Shown here: positions 52,374 to 60,563 of the stretch, one piece after another
Layout: each line of letters opens with the position of its first letter
How positions within the stretch are numbered: the stretch's first letter is position 1
NCBI RefSeq assembly: GCF_039621805.1
Contig: NZ_CP155075.1
Coordinates: 930,001 to 994,000, forward strand
Origin: Paraburkholderia sp. PREW-6R
Lineage (GTDB): Bacteria > Pseudomonadota > Gammaproteobacteria > Burkholderiales > Burkholderiaceae
Direction: 5' to 3'
DNA: 64,000 bases
Position numbers and translations under genes: made by a program
Notes under the pieces: model-generated
Seen by the model: only the letters and a program-made list of their open reading frames with translations
Databases searched by the model: none
What the model was told of the DNA's origin: nothing

Positions 52374-53170
52374 GAAATGATCCTTGCTTCAGCGAATTGA
52401 ACGATCCAGCTAAGAACCGATGCCATCAACGTCAGCACGATAATGCCGAGCCAGACGGTATTGAGATCGAAGAGCGAGCCCGCGACGAACACCGCGTGTC
52501 CAAGCCCCGCCTGCGACGCAATGTACTCGCCGACCACTGCGCCGATCAGCGCGAAGCCAATGTTGACGCGCAGCGTCGAGAAGATCCACGGCAGCGCGCT
52601 CGGCACGATGAGCTTCATGAAGATCATCGTGCGACGCGCCTTGAACGAGCGGAAGAGATTGAGAAGATCGCGGTCGACTTCGCGCGCAGCGGCGCAGGAC
52701 GAGATCATCGCGACGGCGAAGGTGGAGATGCCCGCGAGCCAGATTTTCGACGACGCATCAGAGCCGAACCAGATAACGATCAGCGGCCCGAGTGCGATCT
52801 TCGGAATGCTGTTCAGAATGACGGACAGACCTTCGGCAACGCCGGAAATCGCGGGCAGAAACCACAGCAGCAGACCGAGCCCGATGCCGAGCGCGCTGCC
52901 GGCGGCAAGACCCGCGAGCGTCTCGTACAGCGTGACCCAGGTATCGGACGCGAGCGTGCCTTGCGACAGGCCGAATACGGCGGCATCGTAGATGCCGGCA
53001 GGCGAGCCGAGCAGCTTGCCGTTGATCCAGCCCGACGCGACGGCGAATTGCCACAGCGCAACCAGCAACACGACGATGCCGATCACGGCGCCAGTCGTGC
53101 CGAGCTTGCCTGGCACGAGGCGTGTGATCTTTCTGGGCGTGACGGTGGTGGACAGCACGGCTTCACTCAT
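52358..53170 (-). CDS. ABC importer permease (SsuC-like)
   Basis: A 270-residue permease with six helices (VIGIVVLLVALWQFAVASGWI; GIGLGLLLWFLPAI; and others). The EAA-type loop is in NLFRSFKARRTMIFMKLIVPSALPWIFSTLRVNIGFALIGAVVGEYIASQAGLG. ATG 53170 is used and overlaps the ATPase stop by 8 bases; the longer open frame is not supported. It forms an importer with the neighbouring genes. Confidence 0.92.
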   Translation of the reverse strand: MSEAVLSTTVTPRKITRLVPGKLGTTGAVIGIVVLLVALWQFAVASGWINGKLLGSPAGIYDAAVFGLSQGTLASDTWVTLYETLAGLAAGSALGIGLGLLLWFLPAISGVAEGLSVILNSIPKIALGPLIVIWFGSDASSKIWLAGISTFAVAMISSCAAAREVDRDLLNLFRSFKARRTMIFMKLIVPSALPWIFSTLRVNIGFALIGAVVGEYIASQAGLGHAVFVAGSLFDLNTVWLGIIVLTLMASVLSWIVQFAEARIISWKRK

Positions 53171-54041
53171 GTGCGGCTCCTTGCGGGGTACGTGAGTCGG
53201 GTTGCACGGCGCCGCCGCGCAGTCCATTCCAGACGCGCGCGTGATAGGCGCGGAATTCGGGCGCTTCGCGTGCGGAGACGGCGGTGCGCGGGCCATGCGT
53301 GCTCAGCGTGATGTCGATCTCATCCTGCACGCGCGCCGGGCGGCCGCCGAGCAGGATCACGCGGTCGCTCATGGCAATGGCTTCCTCGATGTCGTGCGTG
53401 ACGAGCACCACGCTCGTGCCGGTCTGCTCGCGCAGCGCGATGATGTCGTCTTCGAGCGCGAGGCGCGTCTCGTAGTCGAGTGCGGAGAACGGTTCGTCGA
53501 GCAATACGAGTGTCGGTTCGACCAGCAGTGTGCGGGTCAGCGCCACACGCTGGCGCATGCCGCCCGAAAGCGAATGCGGATACGCGTCGGCGACGCTTGC
53601 AAGACCGTAGCGCGCAAGCATGTCACGAGCGCGCGTCACGTCCTCGGGCCGCACCTTGCGATACAGCTCGACGCCGAGCAGCGCGTTTTGCAGCACGGTG
53701 CGCCACGGCATCATCAGATCTTTTTGCAGCATATAGGCAATGCGTCCGGGCGAACCGTCGGTGCGCGCGCCTATCGCTATATGGCCGGCTTGCGGCGTCA
53801 GAAGACCCGAAACCAGATTGAAGAGCGTGCTCTTACCCGCGCCGCTGCGCCCGACGATCGACACGATTTCGCCTTCGCGCACGGCGAAGTCGAGGCGCTC
53901 GAAGATGGTGGTGCTCACGCCTTCGGCAGTCTGAAACGCGTGACTCAGCTGGCGCACGTGCAGCCGGCTCGCGTCGGACGACGGCGCTGCCGGATGAGCG
54001 GTCGGAAAGGCCTTACGCGCGGGCAATTCGGTGGGGTTCAT
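53163..54041 (-). CDS. ABC importer ATPase (SsuB/TauB-like)
   Basis: A 292-residue ATPase. Walker A GRSGAGKST, Q loop AYMLQKDLMMPWRTVLQNALLG, signature LSGGMRQRVALTRTLL and Walker B LVLLDEPFSALD are all intact, with the switch His in VLVTHDIEEAIAMS. The N-terminal ~25 residues are not conserved and the true start may be further in. It is the first gene of the operon running down to 47890. Confidence 0.92.
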   Translation of the reverse strand: MNPTELPARKAFPTAHPAAPSSDASRLHVRQLSHAFQTAEGVSTTIFERLDFAVREGEIVSIVGRSGAGKSTLFNLVSGLLTPQAGHIAIGARTDGSPGRIAYMLQKDLMMPWRTVLQNALLGVELYRKVRPEDVTRARDMLARYGLASVADAYPHSLSGGMRQRVALTRTLLVEPTLVLLDEPFSALDYETRLALEDDIIALREQTGTSVVLVTHDIEEAIAMSDRVILLGGRPARVQDEIDITLSTHGPRTAVSAREAPEFRAYHARVWNGLRGGAVQPDSRTPQGAAHE

Positions 54042-54073
54042 CTTCCATCCTCACGAGTGTTCGGCTATTGCGG

Positions 54074-54094
54074 TGCACAACACATAATGCACAA
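54074..54094 (-). promoter_or_regulatory. TGCACAA direct repeat ahead of the amidase/importer operon
   Basis: TGCACAA occurs at 54074-54080 and again at 54088-54094, with centres 14 bases apart, 33 bases upstream of the ATPase start (54041, minus strand). Read on the minus strand these are TTGTGCA repeats. The location fits an operator of the GntR-type regulator encoded in the same operon. The remaining 54095-54396 region has no gene I can support apart from the small frame at 54397. Confidence 0.45.
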
Positions 54095-54396
54095 TCAAAA
54101 ATGACGGTAGGGGTTTGTCAAAATTGACTGGGGCGTGAAAAGCAGGCAGAGGATGGCGCAACAAACCCACGTGAACGATAGAACCGCTCGATCGAATCGA
54201 GCGGTGTCGACATGCGTTTTTTCCCTTAACCGTGTATAACCGTGCGGTTATGCGCTGCACTGAAAGCGTCATTTGCGATTCGCCGCCAAGCCCGGCTAAG
54301 CTTGCCCGAGCGCTGATCGTTGTCATCCCGCATAACCGGGAAGCAGAACACAAGCGATCGACAAAGCGCCAAACAGAATAGATCGGAGACAACATC

Positions 54397-54657
54397 ATGA
54401 GCGTGCTGCTCTGTCTCGCCGATGCTCCGGCGGTTGAAACGACGGCGCTCGGCGCGTTCGCCGCGGGCCTCGCCCGGGCACTGCGAGGCGGCTCGACCGA
54501 TTCCATGCTGCTGACAACCCGGCAGTTGCGCATGGTGAACCCGCCTGACCCATCGACCGGACCGGCTCCCGCGCTGCCGGAGGACGTCGACGCCGGGCAG
54601 GCGCTCGCCGTAAGCGAAGTATTCGGCGACGCGAGATCCTGCCGATCTTCCGCGTGA
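54397..54657 (+). CDS. Hypothetical small protein
   Basis: An 86-residue frame beginning MSVLLCLADAPAVETTALGAFAAGLARALRG. GGAG (54385-54388) lies eight bases ahead of ATG 54397, which supports translation. The N-terminal half looks like the start of a folded protein (alternating hydrophobic residues); the second half is Pro/Ala-rich and ends RSCRSSA, unlike a folded end. It may be a 5' remnant of a longer gene broken by frameshift. It lies 93 bases ahead of the MFS gene. No family recognised. Confidence 0.35.
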   Translation: MSVLLCLADAPAVETTALGAFAAGLARALRGGSTDSMLLTTRQLRMVNPPDPSTGPAPALPEDVDAGQALAVSEVFGDARSCRSSA

Positions 54658-54750
54658 CACCCCGTTAGCCGCTTTCCTGCAGCGAACGCCGCGCGGCGCA
54701 TGCATGGCCGGCCGCGCGGTCCGACGATACGCCATGCCTGCGGAGACACG

Positions 54751-56079
54751 ATGCCTACCTTCGATTCCAGCCAGCCGCTTGCCGCGCCGGCCGACCGTCC
54801 GAGCATCAATCAATGGCGGCTCATCATTCTCGCCAGCCTTGGCGGCGCGCTCGAGTTTTACGATTTCGTCGTGTACGGCGTATTCGCGCAGTACATCGGC
54901 CGCGCTTTTTTCTCGATGCTCGACTCGACGATGGCGCTCGTTCTGTCGTTTGCGGTGTTCGCAATCGGCTACCTGTCGCGGCCGATCGGTGGCCTGGTGC
55001 TGAGCTGGTTCGGTGATCGCCATGGACGCCGCCGTGTGTTCATCGTCTCGGTGATGATCGTGTCGCTATCCACGATTGGAATGGGGCTCGTGCCAACCTA
55101 TGCGAGCTGGGGCATCGCCGCGACGCTGACGATGATCCTGCTGCGCCTGATCCAGGGCTTCTGTCTGGGCGGCGAACTGCCGGGATCGATCACCTATGTG
55201 GTCGAAACCGTGCCGCGACGGGCCGGCTTCGTGTGCGGCATTGTTTTCTTTTGCGTGAATTCGGGCGTGCTGCTCGCCGCAGCGGTCAATCTCGCCGTGC
55301 ACATGCTGCTGCCGCCGCCGGACGTCGCGGCTTATGGCTGGCGCATTGCGTTTGTCTTCGGCGGTTTGATCGGCCTGCTTGGCTTCTGGCTGCGCCGCAA
55401 ACTGGAAGAAACGCCGGAATTTGCCAGAATGAAAAACATGGCGTCGAAGCGGCCGCTAACGGAGTTACTGCGTGAACACTGGCGCGCGGTGGTCTTCGGC
55501 GTCACGGCCGCCGTCGCGACGGCCGGCTACAACGGCTTGCTGTTCGCGCACATGCCAGCCTATCTGGAAAAACTGCTGCACTATGATGCGCGCAATGTGG
55601 CGATTGCCCAGAACCTCGCGCTTGGCACCGCGTCGATCGGTATCCTTCTGGTTGGACGCCTGGGAGACTGGATACCGCGTCGCCATCTGATGCGCGTGGG
55701 AGCGCTGCTGCTGATTCTGCTGAGCATGCCTTTCTATAACGCTGTGGTCGCGCACCGTATGAATCTGATGACGCTGATGTTCCTCGCAGGATTAGGGGCG
55801 GCTCTCATCAATGGTACGTTCGCCTGCATCATTGCAGACATGTTTCCGACGCGGGTTCGCTTCAGTGGTATCGCGCTTTCCTTCAACCTGGGCATGACCA
55901 TTTTCAGCGGTCCCGCACCCTTGGTGGCCACCTGGCTTATCCGGCAGACCGGCAACCTCGCCTCTCCAGGTTATCTGATGATCACCTGCGCGGCGATCAC
56001 GCTCGCCGGCACGTTCGGATTCGCGTCGCTCAGCGGAAATATCGGAGCACGCACCGCTCTTCCCGCTTCTCACTCATAA
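54751..56079 (+). CDS. MFS transporter, metabolite:H+ symporter (MHS) type
   Basis: A 442-residue carrier with 12 helices. The N-terminal LASLGGALEFYDFVVYGVFAQYIGRAFFS, loop GDRHGRRRVFIVSVMIVSLSTIGMGLVPTYASWG (DRxGRR motif), and RLIQGFCLGGELPGSITYVVE are hallmarks of the MHS group (citrate, shikimate, KgtP, ProP). ATG 54751 with GGAG six bases ahead is preferred over the frame from 54700. It is 14 bases upstream of the hydroxy-acid dehydrogenase gene, so it probably imports its substrate. Confidence 0.92.
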   Translation: MPTFDSSQPLAAPADRPSINQWRLIILASLGGALEFYDFVVYGVFAQYIGRAFFSMLDSTMALVLSFAVFAIGYLSRPIGGLVLSWFGDRHGRRRVFIVSVMIVSLSTIGMGLVPTYASWGIAATLTMILLRLIQGFCLGGELPGSITYVVETVPRRAGFVCGIVFFCVNSGVLLAAAVNLAVHMLLPPPDVAAYGWRIAFVFGGLIGLLGFWLRRKLEETPEFARMKNMASKRPLTELLREHWRAVVFGVTAAVATAGYNGLLFAHMPAYLEKLLHYDARNVAIAQNLALGTASIGILLVGRLGDWIPRRHLMRVGALLLILLSMPFYNAVVAHRMNLMTLMFLAGLGAALINGTFACIIADMFPTRVRFSGIALSFNLGMTIFSGPAPLVATWLIRQTGNLASPGYLMITCAAITLAGTFGFASLSGNIGARTALPASHS

Positions 56080-56093
56080 CTCAAAACTTTGCT

Positions 56094-57269
56094 ATGACTC
56101 GGGACCGGCAGCTCCAACGTGCGGCAAGCATCAGCGATTTGCGCGAACTCGCGCGTCGAAGGTTGCCGCGCATGGTTTTCGATTACATCGACGGCGCCGC
56201 CGGCGAGGAGCTGACCGCACGACGCAACCGTGCCGCCTTTCAGCATGTGCTGCTCAAACCGGAGGTGCTCGTCGACGTCTCCACTCGCTCGAGCAGAACG
56301 CGGCTGTTTGGACAGGATGTTGCGATGCCGCTGGTGATTGGTCCCACCGGCCTGAACGGTGCGGCCTGGGGGCACGGAGATCTGTGTATTGCGAGGGTCG
56401 CTGCACGCGCCAACATTCCTTTCGTCATGAGTACCGCCGCGACGGTTGGGATGCGGGAAATGGACGCAGCCGCGGGTCGGTTGCGCTGGTTTCAACTTTA
56501 CATGCTCAAAGACAGAGGGCTTGCAACAGAGTTTCTGAAGCAGATCGCCAGTTACCGTTTCGATGTCCTGCAATTGACGGTCGATACCGCGGTCGGTGGA
56601 CGTCGCAACCGTGACATCAGAAACGGCTTCACGCTGCCTTTTCGCTGGACGATGGCCAATCTTGTCGATGCGGCGCGCCACGCGCGCTGGGCGTTACAGA
56701 TGGCAAGGCACGGCGTTCCCACGCTCAAGGTATTCGCGGACCTGTTAGGCGGTGCAGCGCAGGGATCGACCATTTCGGACGTCATGCAGCAGCAGATCAG
56801 CGCGTCGTTCTCGTGGAGCGACATTCAGTGGCTGAGGGAACAGTGGGACGGAAAGCTGGTGCTCAAGGGACTCACCACTCCGACGCATGCGCGTCTCGCG
56901 CGCGAGGTCGGGGCTGACGGCGCTGTCGTGTCGAATCACGGCGGCCGTCAACTGGACGGCGCAGGTTCGACGATCGAAATGCTGCCCGCATTCAGGGAAT
57001 CCGCTCATGACATGACGGTCCTTATCGACAGCGGCTTTCGTACCGGCGTCGATATCGCCAAGGCGATCGCGCTCGGTGCAGACGGCGTTCAGCTCGGTCG
57101 CGCCACGTTATATGGACTTGCGGCAAAAGGCGAGCCGGGCGTGGCGCGTGCACTTGAAATACTCGGACACGAGTTCGACCTGGCCATCGCGTTGTGCGGA
57201 GCAAGAACGGTGGAAGAAATGCGTGGACGATATACGATCTCCGAATCACGGCATCTATCTGAACTGTAA
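56094..57269 (+). CDS. FMN-dependent alpha-hydroxy-acid dehydrogenase (LldD/mandelate type)
   Basis: A 391-residue member of the L-lactate dehydrogenase/mandelate dehydrogenase/glycolate oxidase family. Conserved parts: LRELARRRLPRMVFDYIDGAAGEELTARRNRAAF (N-term), MSTAATVGMREM, WFQLYMLKDRG, VLQLTVDTAVGGRRNRDIRNGF, catalytic His in SNHGGRQLDG and DSGFRTGVDIAKAIALGADGVQLGRATLYG (FMN phosphate site). Length fits the membrane-associated bacterial type. It oxidises an L-2-hydroxy acid to the keto acid. With the MHS carrier it forms an uptake-oxidation pair. Confidence 0.93.
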   Translation: MTRDRQLQRAASISDLRELARRRLPRMVFDYIDGAAGEELTARRNRAAFQHVLLKPEVLVDVSTRSSRTRLFGQDVAMPLVIGPTGLNGAAWGHGDLCIARVAARANIPFVMSTAATVGMREMDAAAGRLRWFQLYMLKDRGLATEFLKQIASYRFDVLQLTVDTAVGGRRNRDIRNGFTLPFRWTMANLVDAARHARWALQMARHGVPTLKVFADLLGGAAQGSTISDVMQQQISASFSWSDIQWLREQWDGKLVLKGLTTPTHARLAREVGADGAVVSNHGGRQLDGAGSTIEMLPAFRESAHDMTVLIDSGFRTGVDIAKAIALGADGVQLGRATLYGLAAKGEPGVARALEILGHEFDLAIALCGARTVEEMRGRYTISESRHLSEL

Positions 57270-57690
57270 ATGATGTCACGTGGGCCGGAGTCATCACGAG
57301 CGCCTCGCGGCGTCGAGCCGGCCATGCGGGCGCGACCGCGCTCGCGACATGAACTGGCATCCTGCCGCTCACGCGTTCCTGAAGCTCAATGGACGAAAGA
57401 ACTGACAGTCTCGCTCCGGGTGATCTGTTAAAAGCTGCGGCTCTTGCTGCCGATAACAAATGCGATGAACGTGGCTAACAGAATTAACGGGCATTCAGAG
57501 CTTTATTAGCTCAAGGGCCGGTATTCGACGAGCGCCGGATTGACGTTTTAATTCGCATTTGTCGGTAGTCGCCATTGCACTCAGCAAAATCCGGCGCAGT
57601 CCGCCCTGTTTCTACCTGGCCGAACATGTCACAAAAGTGTCTGGCACAATCACTGTTTCACAAGTGAATAACAAATCACCGCAATAACGA
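57270..57690. other. Non-coding spacer upstream of the DUF4118 gene
   Basis: No gene is supported in this 421-base stretch. Near its 3' end a small palindrome TTCAC-AA-GTGAA (57657-57668) and the related GTCAC-AAAA-GTG (57628-57639) lie 20-60 bases ahead of the DUF4118 gene and could be regulatory, but arms of 3-5 bp are weak evidence. Confidence 0.35.
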
Positions 57691-58488
57691 ATGAAAGTCG
57701 AAAACTCTCGCCGCTGGGCGCCGCGAGGCCGCAAACGGTGGATTACCGCGGCGGCGGCACTGTGTACCGCCGCCGCCATCCGTTCAGTCCTGCACCCGCT
57801 GCTTGGTCCGATCATGCCGGGCACCGCGTTTCTCATCGCTGCCGTGCTTGTCGAATATTACTGCGGCCTCGCGCCCGCAATCTGCGTGATGATAGCGGGA
57901 TTGTGGCTCGCCGATTATCTGTTCGTTCCGCCGTACGGTCGCCTGGATATTATCGACGCGTCGGACGTCCGACTGCTGGTGTCCTATCCGCTCATCACGA
58001 TTATTGTCATTACGCTGGTCGAGCGCCTGAAGCGCGCGCAGTACCGCGCTGAACTACTCGCGTCTGTCGCGCACTCGCGCTATGAGGTGCTGCTGCGCGG
58101 CGATAACGAACGCTTGCTCGCGCGTCGTGCTACGGATGAAATGCATCGCATGCTGCATCACATTGCCCAGCACAACCAATCACTCATTCTGATCAAGGCA
58201 CTCGATCCGACGACGAGCGCGCCGCCCGGCAGTCTCGTTGCAACAGCGGCAACTTCCACGACCGACGGCATTATCGACGACGAATCGTTTCGCACCGGCA
58301 TCGCTTATGGCACCCGGCATTCCGACGTGCATCCGGATGATCTCGCGCGCGTGAACGACCGGTTGGTGCCGGGCCATCACCGCATGCGTTTTCTAGCGCA
58401 TGAACACGATTGGCATGCGGTCGAATGCGTGTGCGAACGCTTCATTACGCCGTCCGGCGAATTTCTGATCCTCCGGGCAGAAGACTGA
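57691..58488 (+). CDS. DUF4118 membrane sensor with PAS-like C-terminus
   Basis: A 265-residue protein. The N-terminal part is a KdpD-type DUF4118 region with three to four helices (WITAAAALCTAAAIRSVL; GTAFLIAAVLVEYYCGLAPAICVMIAGLWLADYLFV; LLVSYPLITIIVITLVERL). A long helical, Arg-rich segment follows, then a C-terminal ~90 residues resembling a PAS fold (TGIAYGTRHSDVHPDDLARVNDRLVPGHHRMRFLAHEHDWHAVECVCERFITPSGEFLILRAED). No kinase, GGDEF or EAL domain is fused, so the output partner must be separate. It overlaps nothing and is 2 bases upstream of the next gene. Confidence 0.78.
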   Translation: MKVENSRRWAPRGRKRWITAAAALCTAAAIRSVLHPLLGPIMPGTAFLIAAVLVEYYCGLAPAICVMIAGLWLADYLFVPPYGRLDIIDASDVRLLVSYPLITIIVITLVERLKRAQYRAELLASVAHSRYEVLLRGDNERLLARRATDEMHRMLHHIAQHNQSLILIKALDPTTSAPPGSLVATAATSTTDGIIDDESFRTGIAYGTRHSDVHPDDLARVNDRLVPGHHRMRFLAHEHDWHAVECVCERFITPSGEFLILRAED

Positions 58489-58490
58489 CC

Positions 58491-59372
58491 ATGAACATGT
58501 CTCCGGCTTTCACGGCTCCAGGCAACGATCACGCCGTTCTGCTTTTGCACGGCTTGTCGAGTTCTCCGGCAGAATTGCGCTTTCTGGCGCGCGCGCTGGC
58601 TGAAGAAGGCTTTATAACTCACGCACCGGAACTTCGTGGCTACAGCGCCGGCACAGGACATCTGCCGATGGAACAGTGGATCAGCGCAGCCGTCGCCGAG
58701 TTCGACGTGCTTGCCGCCCGACACCGGCACGTTTCGGTGTGCGGTCTTTCCATGGGCGCAACGCTGGCCGCCGCCGTCGCCCAGCAGCGCCCGAGCGCGC
58801 GAGCGTTGCTGCTGCTGTCGATCACGCTCAGTTACGACGGCTGGGCCATTCCCTGGTACCGATTTTTGCTCGACTACGTCTACTACACGCCGCTGCGCTC
58901 ACGCTACCGTTATCGCGAGCATGAACCTTATGGGCTGCGCAACGAAGCGTTGCGCGCGAAGATTGCACGCGTCATGCAAAAAGGTGAAATCAGCGAGGTC
59001 GGTCCCGCATCCATTGCGATGCCTGCGCTTCACGAAGCGAGCCGGCTTGCGAAACTGGTGCGCAGGAAACTGAAGAGCATCAGCACCGACTGCCTCATCA
59101 TTCATGCAATCGACGATGAGACGTCCAGCCCGCACAACGCACGCGAGGTCATCGCGAATGTTGGGGCGTCGTTTCTTCGCACTGTATGGCTCGACGACTC
59201 GTACCATATGATCACATCGGATAACGAGCGCGAGGTCGTCGCACGGGAATGCGCGCTGTTCATGCGCGAGAGCGCCGCGGCGTCGGCGTCGTGCAACAAC
59301 CCGACGCCGGTCGTATCCAGAGCGCTCGCGCGGCGCCTGAGGCAACTGGCCGCCGTAGCGAGGAAGGCATGA
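58491..59372 (+). CDS. Alpha/beta hydrolase (carboxylesterase/lysophospholipase-like)
   Basis: A 293-residue alpha/beta hydrolase. The oxyanion loop VLLLHGLSSSPAELRFLARALAEEGF, nucleophile G-L-S-M-G-A, acid in LIIHAIDDETSSPHNA and His in DDSYHMITSD are all in the order of Est30-type carboxylesterases. ATG 58491 follows the DUF4118 stop by 2 bases; the frame from 58410 is a shadow. Its TGA overlaps the ATG of the next gene (ATGA). Soluble, no signal. Substrate is likely an ester or acylglycerol. Confidence 0.88.
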   Translation: MNMSPAFTAPGNDHAVLLLHGLSSSPAELRFLARALAEEGFITHAPELRGYSAGTGHLPMEQWISAAVAEFDVLAARHRHVSVCGLSMGATLAAAVAQQRPSARALLLLSITLSYDGWAIPWYRFLLDYVYYTPLRSRYRYREHEPYGLRNEALRAKIARVMQKGEISEVGPASIAMPALHEASRLAKLVRRKLKSISTDCLIIHAIDDETSSPHNAREVIANVGASFLRTVWLDDSYHMITSDNEREVVARECALFMRESAAASASCNNPTPVVSRALARRLRQLAAVARKA

Positions 59373-60157
59373 AGCCGCGCAATGCGTCAATCGCACGCCG
59401 CTGTCTGGCCCTCGCCGCGGTCAGCGCCTGTTGCACGGGCGTTGCCGTCGCCGACGAATCGCAGGCCGCCAGCGACTGGAAGATCTCGGTTGGGCCTGGC
59501 CTGTATGTTTTTCCGAAGTTCCCTGGCTCCGCACAGTTGCAGACGCTCCCTTTCCCGGCGCAGGACATTTCATGGAAGGACCGTATCTTCTCGCAGGGTC
59601 CGGATGTGCTCGGCGTGAACGTACTGCGCGGGGAGAACTACCACCTCGGTATGTCCATCAGTTTCGACTTTCAGTCAAGGTCGTCGTCCGACGATGTGCG
59701 GCTCAAGGGGTTGCCGGATGTCCACTACGGACCCAAGCTACGGCTCTTCGGCGACTACACGGTATGGGCCTTTACCGGCGCAGTGGCAGCCTACCAGGAC
59801 ATTGCGGGAACTGGACAAGGCCTGACGGCAATGGCCGATCTGTTCGTGTCGGCACCGATCGGCAACTGGCTTATTTCGATGGGGCCTGGCCTCACCTGGG
59901 CTAACGCGACTTACACCCGGACAATGTTCGGCGTCACACAGCATGAAAGCGCCGCATCAGGGCTGCCGTCCTACAACACCGGTTCGGGTTTGCGCGATGC
60001 TCACTTCAACCTGAATGCCACGTACAAATTCAATGAGCACTGGTCGGCGAACGCGGGTTGCGTCGTGGGACGTCTCGAGCGTTACGCCGCAGGCAGTCCG
60101 ATCATCGAGCGCCGGCTCGACCTCAACGGGATGGCATCGGTTCTTTATCGCTTTTAG
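59369..60157 (+). CDS. MipA/OmpV-family outer membrane protein
   Basis: A 262-residue protein with signal MKPRNASIARRCLALAAVSACCTGVAVADE (cut after VA-DE or similar). The mature part has the alternating strands of a small beta-barrel and ends in ...LNGMASVLYRF with the terminal Phe required for outer membrane assembly. MipA of E. coli interacts with murein enzymes; others are cation-linked porin-like proteins. It shares an ATGA overlap with the preceding hydrolase gene. Confidence 0.88.
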   Translation: MKPRNASIARRCLALAAVSACCTGVAVADESQAASDWKISVGPGLYVFPKFPGSAQLQTLPFPAQDISWKDRIFSQGPDVLGVNVLRGENYHLGMSISFDFQSRSSSDDVRLKGLPDVHYGPKLRLFGDYTVWAFTGAVAAYQDIAGTGQGLTAMADLFVSAPIGNWLISMGPGLTWANATYTRTMFGVTQHESAASGLPSYNTGSGLRDAHFNLNATYKFNEHWSANAGCVVGRLERYAAGSPIIERRLDLNGMASVLYRF

Positions 60158-60235
60158 CGCTTTTAGTCGAATGCCACTGCATGCCTCGCAGGACTTCTGA
60201 AAGGAAGCGCATGTAGGATCAGCGCCTAGGGCTGC

Positions 60236-60346
60236 GCCGGTGGCGGCATCCCTTTGGACGCTGCTCGTGCAGTCCAGGCTTGCAGGTGCTGCGTCTTGCC
60301 ACCGGCCCTACCCAGGCATCGCTCATGGTTGTGTTCGCATGAACAC
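60236..60346 (+). ncRNA. Possible structured leader before kup
   Basis: In the 406-base spacer between mipA-like and kup genes, GCCGGTGGC (60236-60244) pairs perfectly with GCCACCGGC (60298-60306). Inside that loop TGGAC and GTCCA can pair, and just after it GTGTTC-GCAT-GAACAC (60331-60346) is a perfect 6-bp tetraloop hairpin. Together they could form a multi-branched 5' leader of kup, or a small RNA. Not matched to a known riboswitch class by me; high GC makes chance pairing possible. Confidence 0.3.
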
Positions 60347-60563
60347 TTACATCCTCCTGGGCGGTGGCTTCAGCATCGACTTGTATGTTGAAAGGGGAAT
60401 CCGATGGGAACCCGGCGCCCGAAATAAACAAACCGTGATCTTGCGCGTAGGCCAGGTCCGAGCGGCGAACCGGCCCGCGGCAGGCGCGCCACTTGCACCA
60501 TGTGTGCAGCTCCAGTTTTCCAACGCGCAGCGCCCTGCGTCATCCACTTAATTTACAGGCCCC

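Noticed and set aside
50817..52400. 527-residue plus-strand frame
   Set aside because: Covers the antisense strand of an amidase and a binding-protein gene; no signal, domain or ribosome binding site.
54226..55023. 265-residue minus-strand frame across 54.2-55.0 kb
   Set aside because: Overlaps the start of the MFS gene and the spacer; composition is that of a shadow frame and no family is recognisable.
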